Assembly: GCA_027297685.1 (NCBI GenBank)
Contig: JAPUHN010000362.1
Coordinates: forward strand, 1-37,546
DNA length: 37,546 nt
Reading direction: 5' to 3'
Source of the DNA: Alphaproteobacteria bacterium
GTDB taxonomy: Bacteria; Pseudomonadota; Alphaproteobacteria; UBA6615
Position 1 is the first letter of the stretch; each line of letters opens with the position of its first letter. The position numbers were made by a program, and so were the translations under genes. Below are positions 10,004-21,154 of this stretch, one piece after another. Below the pieces are notes generated by a model. It was not told where the DNA came from. It ran no database searches and worked only from the letters and a program-made list of their open reading frames with translations.

Positions 10004-11440
10004 ATGAACCCCGCAGCGCAATCACGTATCGATCTGTCTGCCTTTACCGGCACGCCGATCGCCGTGCTGGGCCTCGGTAAGTCAGGGCTGTCGGCAGCGC
10101 GCGCGCTACAAGAATACAGCGCCGACGTGCGCGCCTGGGACGACAATCCGGCGCGGCGCGCGACGGCGCAGAACCACGGCATGCCGTTGGTCGATTTGGC
10201 CACCGCGGATTTAGGAGACGTGCCGACCCTGCTGCTGAGCCCCGGTATTCCCCACAGCCATCCTGCACCGCACCCAGCGGTAACGCGGGCGCGGGCGGCG
10301 GGATGTGAGATTGTCTGCGATATCGAACTACTGGCGCGCGTCGAACACGATGCCATCTATATCGGCATCACCGGTACCAACGGCAAATCGACGACGACGG
10401 CGCTGATCGGCCACTTGTTACACCAGCTTGGCAAGCGCGCAGCGATCGGCGGCAACATCGGAGCACCGGCGCTAACCCTCGCGCCGATGGGCTCCGGCGG
10501 CCTCTATGTGCTGGAGCTGTCGTCGTATCAACTCGAACTGCTGTCATCGGCCACCTTCGATGTGGCGATATTGCTCAATATCAGCCCGGACCATCTCGAC
10601 CGGCACGGCGGTATGGCCGGCTATATCGCCGCCAAGAAGCGTATTTTTGCCAGGCAAACGGCGGCAAGCTTTGCCATCGTCGGGGTCGACGATGAGGCCA
10701 GCCGAGCCATTTACGACAGTCTCGTCGCTCAGCAGCAGTCGGCAATCGCCGTTTCGGTCGAACGGCCGATCGCCGGGGGCGTTTATGTCGTCGACGGATG
10801 GTTGATCGATGACCGGGACGGCGACGCGCGGCGCATCATCGATCTGAGTGACCTGGAAACGCTGCCTGGCCCCCACAACGCACAAAATGCCGCCGTCGCC
10901 TACACCGCCGTGTCGGTCATCATCGCCGACGACGCCTCGATTGACGATACCGCGTTGACCGACGCCATTGCGACGTTCCCCGGTCTCGCCCACCGCCAAG
11001 AATTGGTTGCGGTCGTCGACGGCAGCCGGTTTATAAATGATTCAAAGGCGACCAACGCCGCCGCCGCGGCACGCGCGCTCGCCTGTAACGACAACATCAT
11101 CTGGATCGCCGGCGGCCGCGCGAAAGCAGGCGGAATCGAAGTGCTTGCGCCCTTCTTTTCGCGTATACGCCACGCATTTCTGATCGGCGAATCCGCCGGC
11201 GAATTTGCGAAAACGCTCGATGGCCAAGTGCCATACACGATCAGCGGCGAGCTGGCCGCCGCCGTGGTTGGCGCCGCGGATCTAGCGTTGTCGGGCCCGC
11301 AACCCAGCGTCGTTCTGCTGTCACCGGCCTGCGCATCTTTCGATCAATTTCCCGACTTTGAAGCGCGCGGCGAAGCCTTTCGCGCCGCTGTTATGGGCCT
11401 GCCGCAGACCGGCGTCGCACCGACAGAGGGCGCCGCATGA
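10004..11440 (+). CDS. murD: UDP-MurNAc-L-alanine--D-glutamate ligase MurD
   Basis: VLGLGKSGLSAARAL, GITGTNGKSTTTALIGHLL, LELSSYQLE, INDSKATN. Confidence 0.96.
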   Translation: MNPAAQSRIDLSAFTGTPIAVLGLGKSGLSAARALQEYSADVRAWDDNPARRATAQNHGMPLVDLATADLGDVPTLLLSPGIPHSHPAPHPAVTRARAAGCEIVCDIELLARVEHDAIYIGITGTNGKSTTTALIGHLLHQLGKRAAIGGNIGAPALTLAPMGSGGLYVLELSSYQLELLSSATFDVAILLNISPDHLDRHGGMAGYIAAKKRIFARQTAASFAIVGVDDEASRAIYDSLVAQQQSAIAVSVERPIAGGVYVVDGWLIDDRDGDARRIIDLSDLETLPGPHNAQNAAVAYTAVSVIIADDASIDDTALTDAIATFPGLAHRQELVAVVDGSRFINDSKATNAAAAARALACNDNIIWIAGGRAKAGGIEVLAPFFSRIRHAFLIGESAGEFAKTLDGQVPYTISGELAAAVVGAADLALSGPQPSVVLLSPACASFDQFPDFEARGEAFRAAVMGLPQTGVAPTEGAA

Positions 11441-12561
11441 CGACGTTCTCGCGTACCGATACTTCCGTGATGGGCCGCTGGTGGTGGACGGTCGACCGTT
11501 GGAGCCTCGCCGCCGTCGTCGCGTTGATGGCGTTCGGCACGATGTTGGCATTGGCCTCGAGCCCGGCGGTGGCGGAGCGGCTTGGGATCGACAGCCTCTA
11601 TTTCGTCAAGCGGCACCTGGTGTTTCTGCCGGTTGCAGCCGCTGTGATCGTCGCCACGTCGCTAATGACCCCGTTACAAATTCGCCGCCTGGCGTTGGTT
11701 GCATTCGCCGGCTGTTTGGTCGGGCTTGGCGCGACCTTGTGGTTCGGTGTCGAAATTAATGGCGCGCGCCGCTGGCTCTCACTCGCCGGCCTTTCCATCC
11801 AGGTTACCGAATTCGCCAAACCGACTTTTGCGGTGGTGACCGCCTGGTTGTTTGCCGAAAAGCTCCGCGACGCGAAATTCCCTGGCTATTCACTTGCGGT
11901 GATCTCCTTCGCTCTGCTCGTCGGGCTTACGATCTCCCAGCCAGATATGGGACAGACCGCGGTTATCGGCGCGGTCTGGATGACCCAGTTTTTCCTGGCA
12001 GGCTTACCGATGTGGTTGGTTGTCGGCTTGATCGTGCTGGGTCTCGCCGGGCTGGCAGGTTCGTACATGACCATGTCACATGTCGCCAGCCGCATCGACC
12101 GTTTCATCGATCCCGCCACCGGAGACACCTATCAGATCGAGCGCAGTATCGAGGCATTCTCAAATGGCGGCCTGTTCGGTCAAGGTCCCGGTGAAGGTAC
12201 CGTCAAAAACGTTCTGCCGGACGCCCACGCCGACTTCGTGTTTGCCGTCGCCGGCGAAGAGCTCGGGCTCATCCTAACTTTGGTCATTGTCATCTTATTC
12301 GCCTTCATCGTGCTGCGCGGCCTCGTGCGCACGATGGGAGAAAACAATCTGTTCGTCTTGCTCGCAGTGTCGGGCCTGCTCGTCCAATTCGGCCTGCAGA
12401 CGCTGATCAATATGGCATCGAGCCTGCAGCTCATCCCGACCAAGGGAATGACACTGCCGTTCATCAGCTATGGCGGTTCGTCGTTGTTGGCGATCGCGTT
12501 GGGCATTGGCATGGTGTTGGCATTGACGCGCCGGCGCAGCGGTCAGGCGGAAGGGTCATGA
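11437..12561 (+). CDS. ftsW: SEDS peptidoglycan glycosyltransferase FtsW
   Basis: Polytopic; GARRWLSLAGLSIQVTEFAK, LPDAHADFVFAVAGEELG, FISYGGSSLLA. Confidence 0.95.
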   Translation: MTTFSRTDTSVMGRWWWTVDRWSLAAVVALMAFGTMLALASSPAVAERLGIDSLYFVKRHLVFLPVAAAVIVATSLMTPLQIRRLALVAFAGCLVGLGATLWFGVEINGARRWLSLAGLSIQVTEFAKPTFAVVTAWLFAEKLRDAKFPGYSLAVISFALLVGLTISQPDMGQTAVIGAVWMTQFFLAGLPMWLVVGLIVLGLAGLAGSYMTMSHVASRIDRFIDPATGDTYQIERSIEAFSNGGLFGQGPGEGTVKNVLPDAHADFVFAVAGEELGLILTLVIVILFAFIVLRGLVRTMGENNLFVLLAVSGLLVQFGLQTLINMASSLQLIPTKGMTLPFISYGGSSLLAIALGIGMVLALTRRRSGQAEGS

Positions 12562-13715
12562 GTAACTTATCCGCCCAGCCCATCATGATTGTCGCCGGCG
12601 GCACCGGCGGGCATATGTTCCCCGGCGTGGCGTTGGCGCGGGCGCTGTCGTTGCGCGGCCATCGCGTTGTCTTTGTCAGCGATGCGCGCGGCGCGGCGGT
12701 GAGCCGGGAAAATCTCGGCCTTCCGGCGGAAATCGAGCGTTACGAGGTGTCGGCCGGACGGCTCGGCGGCGGCATATTCATCACCGGCCGGGGCCTTCTT
12801 GCGCTGATCATGGGATTTACCGAGGCACGCCGGCTGGTGCGCCGTCTGCAACCCTCGCTCGCTGTCGGCTTCGGCGGCTACCCCACGATACCGCCGATCC
12901 TGGCGGCAGGCCTGGCCGGTGTACCGACCATCATCCACGAACAAAACGCCGTCCTTGGGCGCGCTAATCGACGCCTGGCACGGGGTGCACGGGCGTTCGC
13001 GTTGTCGTTCGAGCGCACCGCGAAACTAAGCGATGCGGGAGCAGCACGTGCGCAGGTGGTCGGCAATCCGGTCCGCGAGGAGATCGCCGCGCTGGCAACG
13101 CATCCCTACACTCCGCCGACCGACATCGTGCAGGTATTGGTGCTCGGCGGCAGCTTGGGTGCTCAAGTCTTCTCCAAAATCGTCCCCGCGGCATTTGAAT
13201 CGATGCCGCCCGAAGCGCGCCTCAGATTTCGTGTCGCCCAGCAATGCCGCCCGGAAGACATCGACAGCGTGCGCGCAACCTATAGAACGCTGCAGATGCC
13301 GGTTGAATTGGCGACGTTCTTCGACGACGTGCCGCAGCGGCTCGCCCGCTCCCATATGGTGATTTGCCGCGCCGGCGCGTCGACGGTGGCTGAAATGACG
13401 GCAGCGGGCCGACCTGCCCTCTATGTCCCCTTCCCTCACGCTGCCGATGACCACCAAACGGATAACGCCCGTGCCGTCGAGAACGGTGGCGGCGGATGGG
13501 TCTTCCCGCAACCCGAATTTACCCCCGGCGCTTTGGCCGGCTGGCTCGAGGCCGCCCTCGAAGATCCGCAAGCGCTGGCCTCGGTCGCAAACGCCGCGCG
13601 AACCCTCGGCAATCCATCGGCGGCCGACCGGCTCGCCGACATGGTCGAGGGCTTACTGCCATTGAACGGTGACGCCGGTGACCCGATGGCGCCGCTGCGG
13701 GAGGCGGCGGAATGA
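12558..13715 (+). CDS. murG: Lipid II synthase GlcNAc transferase MurG
   Basis: [57 protein letters not shown]. Confidence 0.97.
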   Translation: MSNLSAQPIMIVAGGTGGHMFPGVALARALSLRGHRVVFVSDARGAAVSRENLGLPAEIERYEVSAGRLGGGIFITGRGLLALIMGFTEARRLVRRLQPSLAVGFGGYPTIPPILAAGLAGVPTIIHEQNAVLGRANRRLARGARAFALSFERTAKLSDAGAARAQVVGNPVREEIAALATHPYTPPTDIVQVLVLGGSLGAQVFSKIVPAAFESMPPEARLRFRVAQQCRPEDIDSVRATYRTLQMPVELATFFDDVPQRLARSHMVICRAGASTVAEMTAAGRPALYVPFPHAADDHQTDNARAVENGGGGWVFPQPEFTPGALAGWLEAALEDPQALASVANAARTLGNPSAADRLADMVEGLLPLNGDAGDPMAPLREAAE

Positions 13716-15142
13716 AAGCGCTTCCCCTCGATATCGGTGTTATCCATTTCGTCGGCATCGGCGGCATCGGTATGAGCGGCATCGCCGAGACGCTGCATGC
13801 CCTGGGGTATGCCGTTCAAGGCAGCGATGTCGCCGAAGGCGCCAATATCGAGCGGTTGCGCGGGCTTGGGATCGTAGTTTCGATCGGACATCGCAGCGAA
13901 AACATCGACGGCGCGTCGGTGGTCGTCATATCGACGGCGATTAACGCCGATAACCCGGAGGTGGTAAGTGCCCGAGCATTACTGATGCCAGTGGTGCGCC
14001 GCGCCGAAATGCTCGCCGAATTGATGCGGCTGAAATGGTCGATCGCCGTCGGCGGCACCCACGGCAAAACGACAACGACGTCGCTGATCGCCGCGGTATT
14101 GGACGCCGCGGAATTCGACCCCACGGTGATCAATGGCGGCATTATCAATGCCTATGGCACCAACGCGCGCCTCGGCGGCGGCGACTGGATGGTGGTCGAG
14201 GCCGACGAATCCGACGGTACTTTTGTAAAGCTGCCAGCCACCATTGCCGTGGTCACCAATATCGACCCCGAGCATCTCGATTTCTACGGCGACTTCGATG
14301 CTGTGCGCGACGCCTTCGCGACGTTTGTATCGAACATACCGTTCTATGGCTTTGCCATCTTGTGCATCGACCATCCGGAAGTGCAGACGCTCATCTCGTT
14401 GCTGTCGGATCGGCGGGTCATCACCTATGGCTTTTCCCGGCAGGCCGATGTGCGCGGCGTCAACATCGCCACCGGCCACGACGGCGTGACCTTCGACGTC
14501 GAGATTGCCGAACGCGGCGTCAGTGCGGCCCGCACGATCGACGCGCTCGAACTGCCGATGTACGGCGCCCACAACGCACAAAATGCCCTCGCCGCGATTA
14601 GTGTTGCGCTGGAAATGGGCATCGGCGACGAGGCAATCCGCAAGGGCCTCGCAGAATTTGCCGGCGTCAATCGGCGTTTCACCAAAGTCGGCGAAGTTGG
14701 TGGCGTGACCATCATCGACGATTACGGCCACCATCCGGTCGAAATCGCCGCCGTGCTCGATGCCGCACGCAACAGCACGCCCGGACAGGTGATCGCGGTT
14801 TTCCAGCCCCACCGGTATTCACGCGTCGTCAGCCTGTTCGATGATTTCTGCACCTGCTTCAACGACGCCGATATCGTTTTTGTAACCGACATCTATCCGG
14901 CCGGCGAGAGCCCGATCGAGGGAGTGGACCGCGATGCGCTGGTGGCGGGTCTACGCGATCACGGCCATCGTGACGTGCGTCCACTCCCCGAGCCGGACCA
15001 CCTCGCCAAACTGATCGCCGCGGCGGCGCGCCCCGACGACATGGTGGTTTGCCTCGGCGCCGGCAACATCACCACCTGGGCCCGAGATTTACCCAAACAA
15101 CTAGCGCCGCTGATCGAGCGCGAGACGGGGACGGGAGCATGA
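13712..15142 (+). CDS. murC: UDP-MurNAc--L-alanine ligase MurC
   Basis: [60 protein letters not shown]. Confidence 0.97.
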   Translation: MKALPLDIGVIHFVGIGGIGMSGIAETLHALGYAVQGSDVAEGANIERLRGLGIVVSIGHRSENIDGASVVVISTAINADNPEVVSARALLMPVVRRAEMLAELMRLKWSIAVGGTHGKTTTTSLIAAVLDAAEFDPTVINGGIINAYGTNARLGGGDWMVVEADESDGTFVKLPATIAVVTNIDPEHLDFYGDFDAVRDAFATFVSNIPFYGFAILCIDHPEVQTLISLLSDRRVITYGFSRQADVRGVNIATGHDGVTFDVEIAERGVSAARTIDALELPMYGAHNAQNALAAISVALEMGIGDEAIRKGLAEFAGVNRRFTKVGEVGGVTIIDDYGHHPVEIAAVLDAARNSTPGQVIAVFQPHRYSRVVSLFDDFCTCFNDADIVFVTDIYPAGESPIEGVDRDALVAGLRDHGHRDVRPLPEPDHLAKLIAAAARPDDMVVCLGAGNITTWARDLPKQLAPLIERETGTGA

Positions 15143-16074
15143 TGATGGCTGAACGTCAGCGCCCCAAAGAGCTGCTCGAACGGCTGCCCCAAGTCCGCGG
15201 CCGCTACGACGCACAAGCGCCAATTGCCCGCTACACCTGGTTTCGTGCCGGCGGCCCGGCGGAAGTTCTCTACCGGCCGGCAGATGTGACCGATTTGGCC
15301 AATTTCCTCGCCGGCAAACCCGGCGACGTAGCCGTAACGGTGCTCGGCGTGGGCTCGAACATGTTGGTGCGCGACGGCGGTATTCCCGGCGTGGTGATCC
15401 GCCTCGGCCGCCCGTTCTCGACGATCCGCGTCGATGGTACGCAGATTCACGCCGGCGCCATGGCGCTGGACTACAACATCGCCAAGGCCGCGCGTGACGC
15501 CTCGATCGCCGGGTTCGAATTTCTCGCTGGTATTCCCGGCACCATCGGTGGCGGTTTGCGCATGAATGCCGGCGCCTACGGCCGTGAGTTTAAAGACATC
15601 GTAATTCAGGTTTTGGCGCTGACCCCGCAGGGCGACATCGAATCTCTATCGCCGGAAGATTGGACGCCACGGTATCGCGGTTGTGGCGTGCCAACCGACT
15701 GGATATTCACCGGTTGCGCGATGACCGGTGCTTGGGGCAACAGCGCCGATATCTTCCGAGCGATGGAATTGATTCAGGAGGCGCGTGAAGACACGCAGCC
15801 AATCCGAACCCGCACCGGTGGCAGCACCTACAAGAATCCCAACGGCCAGAAGGCCTGGGAACTGATCGAACGGGCAGGCTGCCGCGGCCTACGCTTGGGA
15901 AACGCCCAAGTCTCCGAGAAACACTGCAATTTCCTGGTTAATCTCGGCGGCGCGACAGCGGCCGATATCGAAGGGCTGGGCGAAGAAGTCCGCCGGCGCG
16001 TTCGCGAGGCTACCGGGGTCGAGTTGGAATGGGAACTCGAGCGGATCGGCGTGCCGACAGGAGCAACGTCATGA
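15139..16074 (+). CDS. murB: UDP-N-acetylenolpyruvoylglucosamine reductase MurB
   Basis: [76 protein letters not shown] overlap supports start 15139. Confidence 0.96.
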   Translation: MMMAERQRPKELLERLPQVRGRYDAQAPIARYTWFRAGGPAEVLYRPADVTDLANFLAGKPGDVAVTVLGVGSNMLVRDGGIPGVVIRLGRPFSTIRVDGTQIHAGAMALDYNIAKAARDASIAGFEFLAGIPGTIGGGLRMNAGAYGREFKDIVIQVLALTPQGDIESLSPEDWTPRYRGCGVPTDWIFTGCAMTGAWGNSADIFRAMELIQEAREDTQPIRTRTGGSTYKNPNGQKAWELIERAGCRGLRLGNAQVSEKHCNFLVNLGGATAADIEGLGEEVRRRVREATGVELEWELERIGVPTGATS

Positions 16075-16991
16075 CGCGCCGGGTCGCCGTGTTGATGGGT
16101 GGTTTGTCGGCCGAACGCGAGGTGTCGCTGAATTCTGGCCAGCAATGCGCTACAGCCTTGCGCGAAGCCGGGTACGCGGTCGAGGAAATCGACGTGACAG
16201 CCGATATCAATGCCCTATTGGCGGCACTGGAGCCGGCTCCCGACGTCGCGTTTAACGCCCTTCACGGTCGTTACGGCGAAGACGGCTGCATTCAGGGCCT
16301 GCTCAATTTGCTGCGGGTTCCCTATACTCATTCCGGGGTCCTGGCGTCGGCGCTGGCGATGGACAAATTCGCCGCCCGCACCATTTTTTCGGCGCAAGAT
16401 ATTGGTATCGCCGACGCGGTTGTCGCCACACGCATGGACGTAGAGGCGGGCGACGTAATGCCACCGCCCTATGTGATCAAACCGATCAACGAGGGATCGT
16501 CCGTCGGCGTTCACATCGTGCTCAAAGGCGACGACCGGCCGCAGCTCGACGACCTGCCCGATACAACCCGGCAGCTATTGGTCGAGCGTTATATACCCGG
16601 GCGCGAACTGACGGTCGCGGTCATGGGCGCCGCCTCGGAAAAAGCGCGCCCGCTGGCCGTCACCGAGCTACGACCGGTGTCCGGCTTCTACAACTACGAA
16701 GCCAAATATACCAAAGGCAAAACCGAACATCTGATACCGGCGCCGGTGTCGTCCGAAGTCTACGATCGGGCGATGAACTGGGCCGCCGCCGCCCACCAAG
16801 CCCTGGGCTGCCGCGGCGTTAGCCGGTCCGACCTACGTTACGACGACGATAACAAAGAGCTGGTGATGCTCGAGGTTAATACTCAGCCAGGTATGACCCA
16901 GCTTTCCCTGGTGCCCGAACAGGCGGCGCACACGGGCATCGCGTTCACAGAACTAGTTGACTGGCTGGTGGAGACGGCACAATGCGACTGA
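16071..16991 (+). CDS. ddl: D-alanine--D-alanine ligase
   Basis: VAVLMGGLSAEREVSLNSG, NALHGRYGEDGCIQGLL, KPINEGSSVGV, LEVNTQPGMTQLSLVPEQA. Confidence 0.96.
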   Translation: MTRRVAVLMGGLSAEREVSLNSGQQCATALREAGYAVEEIDVTADINALLAALEPAPDVAFNALHGRYGEDGCIQGLLNLLRVPYTHSGVLASALAMDKFAARTIFSAQDIGIADAVVATRMDVEAGDVMPPPYVIKPINEGSSVGVHIVLKGDDRPQLDDLPDTTRQLLVERYIPGRELTVAVMGAASEKARPLAVTELRPVSGFYNYEAKYTKGKTEHLIPAPVSSEVYDRAMNWAAAAHQALGCRGVSRSDLRYDDDNKELVMLEVNTQPGMTQLSLVPEQAAHTGIAFTELVDWLVETAQCD

Positions 16992-17830
16992 TTCCCTCTT
17001 TTTCCAAGCGCAAAAATGATGCGCGTCGACGGTCAATGAGCCGAATGAAACGACGGCGAATCGCGGTCCCTGTCGTAGTCATTGCGTTTGTGGGCGGCGC
17101 TGGCGGGGCCGTCTGGTCGGCCGTTGAGTCAGGTTGGTTGGAACGACAGATGGAGTTTGCCGAAAAACGGGTTTTGCAGGCTAGCGCAGACGCTGGACTG
17201 GCGGTGCGGGAAGTTCTCGTTCGCGGCCGCCATATAACATCTCGCGATGATCTGATTGCCGCGCTCGATATCCACAGCGGTATGCCGATCCTGGCGATCG
17301 ATATGGAAGAGGCACGCCAGCGGACCGAGTCCCTTGGCTGGGTTAAATCTGTGACCATCGCGCGGCGCCTGCCCGACACCATTTATCTGCAAATCGAGGA
17401 ACGGCAGGCGTTGGCGTTGTGGCAGCACAAAGGCCGCATCGCCTTGATCGATCGCGAAGGGGCTGTGATCCAACGCCGCAAGTTAGAAGGCTTCGCTGCA
17501 CTGCCGCTGGTCGTCGGCGAGGACGCGCCGGAAAACGCCGCACCGCTGCTTGACCTTTTGCGCACCTACCCCGCGGTGTCCGGCCAGGTCGAGGCAGCAG
17601 TCAGGGTATCCGGCCGACGTTGGAACTTACGCCTGCGAAACGGGATCGATATTCGTTTGCCGGCGGAAGATGTCGCAACAGCGCTCGAGCGCTTGGCCGA
17701 GTACCAACGCGAACACGCGCTGTTCGAGCGTGACGTCATTGCCGTGGATTTGCGCGTTCCCGATCGTTTGATCGTCCGCGTGAGCAGCAATGCTGCTGGG
17801 CGCGCACGCGCCACCGGCGAAGACACCTGA
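16982..17830 (+). CDS. ftsQ: Cell division protein FtsQ
   Basis: Single N-terminal TM, then POTRA/FtsQ-like WVKSVTIARRLPDTIYLQIEERQALALWQ; between ddl and ftsA. Confidence 0.93.
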   Translation: MRLIPSFSKRKNDARRRSMSRMKRRRIAVPVVVIAFVGGAGGAVWSAVESGWLERQMEFAEKRVLQASADAGLAVREVLVRGRHITSRDDLIAALDIHSGMPILAIDMEEARQRTESLGWVKSVTIARRLPDTIYLQIEERQALALWQHKGRIALIDREGAVIQRRKLEGFAALPLVVGEDAPENAAPLLDLLRTYPAVSGQVEAAVRVSGRRWNLRLRNGIDIRLPAEDVATALERLAEYQREHALFERDVIAVDLRVPDRLIVRVSSNAAGRARATGEDT

Positions 17831-17850
17831 GGCGGAAAGGAAGCACTGTC

Positions 17851-19203
17851 GTGACGAAACGCCTCAGCAAGCTGCGCACTGGCACCATTGTCGCCCTCGA
17901 TATCGGCACCAGCAAAGTGTGTTGCCTGATCGCTCGGGTCGACCGGCCGGCGATCGAAAACGGCGGCAATGTGGTTGCTCAGCCGCGGATTGTCGGCACC
18001 GGACTGCAAGTCAGCGCAGGTCTGAAAAATGGTGTGATCGTCGATGTCGATGTTGCGGAAACCGCGATCCGGAAGGCCGTCTTCGCCGCCGAACAGATGG
18101 CCGGAGACAACATCCGCTCGGTCACCGTCAATCTCAATGGCGGCCATCCAGCATCGCGGACCGTCGGGGTCGACGTCGATATCGGCGGATTGCAAATCGA
18201 CGATGCAGACCTGCAACGGGTATTCCAACAAACGCTGGCGATCGGCACCATTGGAAACGGCGGCGATAATGGTCACGCCGGCGGTCATACCAACGGTCAC
18301 CGCGAACGGAACGGACACCACTCGAAACGCGAACTCATTCACTCGATTCCGGTCGCCTATACCGTCGATGGCAATCGCGGCATTCGTGACCCGCGCGGTA
18401 TGTTCGGCGACCGTCTATCGGTCAACATGCATCTGGTAACTGCGGCCAACGGTGTTATCCGAACCCTGCGCAACGTCGTCGAACAATGCCATCTCCAGAT
18501 CGATGATTTTATTATTGCACCGTATGCATCTGGCCTGTCGACGCTGGTCGAAGATGAAACGGATCTCGGCGTGACCGTGATCGACATGGGCGCCGGCACC
18601 ACCAGTATCGCGGTGTTCTCCGACGGTGACGCCGTCTACACCGACATCGTGCCGGTCGGTGGCGCGCACGTGACCAACGACATTGCCCGCGGTCTGTCGA
18701 CGCCGATTGCGCATGCAGAGCGTCTGAAAACCCTACACGGCGCAGCTATGGCAACAAACGACGATGAGCACGAACTGATCGATGTGCTCCATGTCGGCGA
18801 AGACGAGCACAACAGCCCAAATCACATTCCGCGTTCCTTGCTCAACGGAATTATCCAGCCCCGGTTGGAGGAAACATTCGAGCTGGTTCGCGAGCGGCTG
18901 ACCGACAGCGGCTTCGACCCGGTCGCCGGACGCCGTGTGGTTCTCACCGGCGGCGCCAGCCAACTGCAAGGCGTGCGCGAACTGGCGGCGATCGTGCTCG
19001 ACAAGCAGGTTCGCATGGGCCGCCCCCTCAGACTGCGCGGGTTGCCGGAATCAATGTCCGGACCCGCGTTCGCAACCAGCGCTGGAATTATCGCCTTCGC
19101 GATGGAAAACCCGTCGGCGGTCACCAATCCAGCAACAATCATGAAAGGGGAGTCAGTCGGCCTTGGAAGCCGGCTTGGCCATTGGATCCATGAACATTTC
19201 TAG
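17851..19203 (+). CDS. ftsA: Cell division protein FtsA (contains a Gly/His/Asn-rich insertion)
   Basis: ALDIGTSKVCCLIA, GIRDPRGMFGDRL, VIDMGAGTTSIAVF, LTGGASQLQGVREL. GTG start. Confidence 0.94.
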   Translation: MTKRLSKLRTGTIVALDIGTSKVCCLIARVDRPAIENGGNVVAQPRIVGTGLQVSAGLKNGVIVDVDVAETAIRKAVFAAEQMAGDNIRSVTVNLNGGHPASRTVGVDVDIGGLQIDDADLQRVFQQTLAIGTIGNGGDNGHAGGHTNGHRERNGHHSKRELIHSIPVAYTVDGNRGIRDPRGMFGDRLSVNMHLVTAANGVIRTLRNVVEQCHLQIDDFIIAPYASGLSTLVEDETDLGVTVIDMGAGTTSIAVFSDGDAVYTDIVPVGGAHVTNDIARGLSTPIAHAERLKTLHGAAMATNDDEHELIDVLHVGEDEHNSPNHIPRSLLNGIIQPRLEETFELVRERLTDSGFDPVAGRRVVLTGGASQLQGVRELAAIVLDKQVRMGRPLRLRGLPESMSGPAFATSAGIIAFAMENPSAVTNPATIMKGESVGLGSRLGHWIHEHF

Positions 19204-19332
19204 GCCCTGGATATCCGGCACGTTGTTGCCACTCTGCCCCGGCCAACAGCGGTCAAGCGAACTGCTGAGCCCGCGGTCGCAGATACTTTCACCCTGTTCT
19301 TTGCCATCGGACGTCACAAATTGGAGGCTGAC

Positions 19333-21108
19333 ATGACGCTAAACCTTAGCGCACCTGGAATCGAAACCCAACTGAAACCGCGTATCGTCGTGGTCGGCGT
19401 CGGCGGCGCTGGCGGCAACGCTGTCAACAACATGATCGCGGCAAATCTCGAGGGCGTCGAGTTCGTGGTCGCCAATACCGATGCGCAAGCGCTGGCTCTC
19501 AGCGCATCCGAACGGCGCATTCAACTTGGTGTCAACATCACCAACGGGTTGGGTGCTGGGGCGCGGCCGGATATCGGACGGGCCGCCGCTGAGGAAGCGC
19601 TCGATGTAATCATCGACCATCTGCAAGGCAGCCACATGGCGTTCATCGCCGCCGGAATGGGGGGCGGTACCGGAACCGGGGCAGCGCCCGTTATTGCCCG
19701 CGCAGCGCGCGAACAAGGCATATTGACCGTTGGCGTTGTCACGAAGCCGTTCCAGTTCGAAGGCAACAACCGGATGAAATCGGCCGAGGAAGGTATCGAG
19801 GAACTTCAGCACTTCGTCGACACGCTGATCGTCATCCCAAACCAAAACCTGTTCAGGGTCTGCAATGAGCATACGACGTTCGCCGATGCCTTCCGCATGG
19901 CCGATAATGTGCTGCATTCGGGCGTTCGCGGCGTTACCGACCTGATGGTAATGCCGGGCCTTATCAACCTGGATTTTGCCGATATCCGCACTGTGATGAG
20001 CGAAATGGGCAAGGCCATGATGGGTACCGGCGAATCCAGCGGCGAAGGCCGCTCGATCGCCGCCGCAGAGGCAGCGATCGCCAATCCGTTGCTCGACGAT
20101 GTTTCGATGCGTGGCGCCCGCGGCGTGCTGATCAACATCACCGGTGGTCTCGATATGACCTTGTTCGAAGTCGACGAGGCGGCGAACCGTATCCGCGAAG
20201 AGGTAGATGCGGACGCTAACATCATCTTCGGCTCGACGTTCGACGAAAAGATGGAAGGCTTGATGCGAGTATCGATTGTTTCAACCGGTATTGACGTCGA
20301 CGCAGCGGCGATGCCGCGCTCGCCAATGATCTCGCTGGTCCACGACGCCGACCGCTCGGCTAATAACCAGCCCGCTGGAGGCGCCACAGAGCTGCCAGAG
20401 GACGCCAGCCAAACACCGCCCGCAACCGACGCGACACCGCCGGTGGGTACCGCAGGCGAAGCATCCCCTCTCGGGGGCCCTCCCCTGGCGACCAATCCGG
20501 CACCTTTCCTTGACACAACAGCATCGGCGTCACCAGCGTCTGCGGCAACGGCTCAGGCCATTTCCGAACCGGCACCGGAACCGCCCCAGCCGGTTGTGAC
20601 TGCCAGTCAGCCCTTCATTCCGCCACGGCCGGCAATGCCCGCCGCCCGGGAGCCGCAACTGCGCGCCCCGCAGCCCACGCCAAACGCCTTTGCCGAAGCG
20701 GCAATCGAAAATGGCGCTGCACAAACGGAAAAGCGGCGCGGCCGCAGTCTGTTTCAAAAGGTTACCGGCGCGGTCAATAGCCTGGTATCCGAGGACGAGA
20801 AGGTCGCCACAACGGCCGCGCCGGCGCGTGAGCGCACACCGATCGAACCTGCCGGGGCAGCAGCGCCAAGTATAACCGCTCCTGCGCCAGAGCTAACGGC
20901 AGGTCCGCAGTCCGCGCCAACGCCACCGCCACCGCCGGTATCGCACGAATCCGTGGCCGAAACCGCGCGTGAAACTGTGGCCGAAACGGCACCAGCAGCG
21001 CCGGCGCAGCCTTCGCTCACCAATCTCGAGCCGGCGGCTCAATCGGAAGCAGCAAGCGACGACGACATGTTGGAAATTCCGGCATTTCTGCGCCGCCAAG
21101 CGAACTAG
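19333..21108 (+). CDS. ftsZ: Cell division GTPase FtsZ with long Ala/Pro-rich C-terminal linker
   Basis: [30 protein letters not shown]-terminal peptide [19 protein letters not shown] 19333 with upstream GGAGG is preferred to TTG 19321. Confidence 0.97.
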   Translation: MTLNLSAPGIETQLKPRIVVVGVGGAGGNAVNNMIAANLEGVEFVVANTDAQALALSASERRIQLGVNITNGLGAGARPDIGRAAAEEALDVIIDHLQGSHMAFIAAGMGGGTGTGAAPVIARAAREQGILTVGVVTKPFQFEGNNRMKSAEEGIEELQHFVDTLIVIPNQNLFRVCNEHTTFADAFRMADNVLHSGVRGVTDLMVMPGLINLDFADIRTVMSEMGKAMMGTGESSGEGRSIAAAEAAIANPLLDDVSMRGARGVLINITGGLDMTLFEVDEAANRIREEVDADANIIFGSTFDEKMEGLMRVSIVSTGIDVDAAAMPRSPMISLVHDADRSANNQPAGGATELPEDASQTPPATDATPPVGTAGEASPLGGPPLATNPAPFLDTTASASPASAATAQAISEPAPEPPQPVVTASQPFIPPRPAMPAAREPQLRAPQPTPNAFAEAAIENGAAQTEKRRGRSLFQKVTGAVNSLVSEDEKVATTAAPARERTPIEPAGAAAPSITAPAPELTAGPQSAPTPPPPPVSHESVAETARETVAETAPAAPAQPSLTNLEPAAQSEAASDDDMLEIPAFLRRQAN

Positions 21109-21121
21109 TTCGAGCACTTTA

Positions 21122-21154
21122 AAGCTGCGGGAATCTTTAGGGTTCCCGCGGCTT
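21122..21154. terminator. Hairpin downstream of ftsZ (possible terminator or attenuating stem-loop)
   Basis: AAGCTGCGGGAA / TTCCCGCGGCTT, 12-bp stem with one U-G-type mismatch and a 9-nt loop. No following T-tract on the + strand. Confidence 0.4.

Noticed and set aside
13979-14812. 277-aa - strand ORF opposite murC
   Set aside because: Fully antisense to murC with no recognisable motif; codon-mirror artefact.
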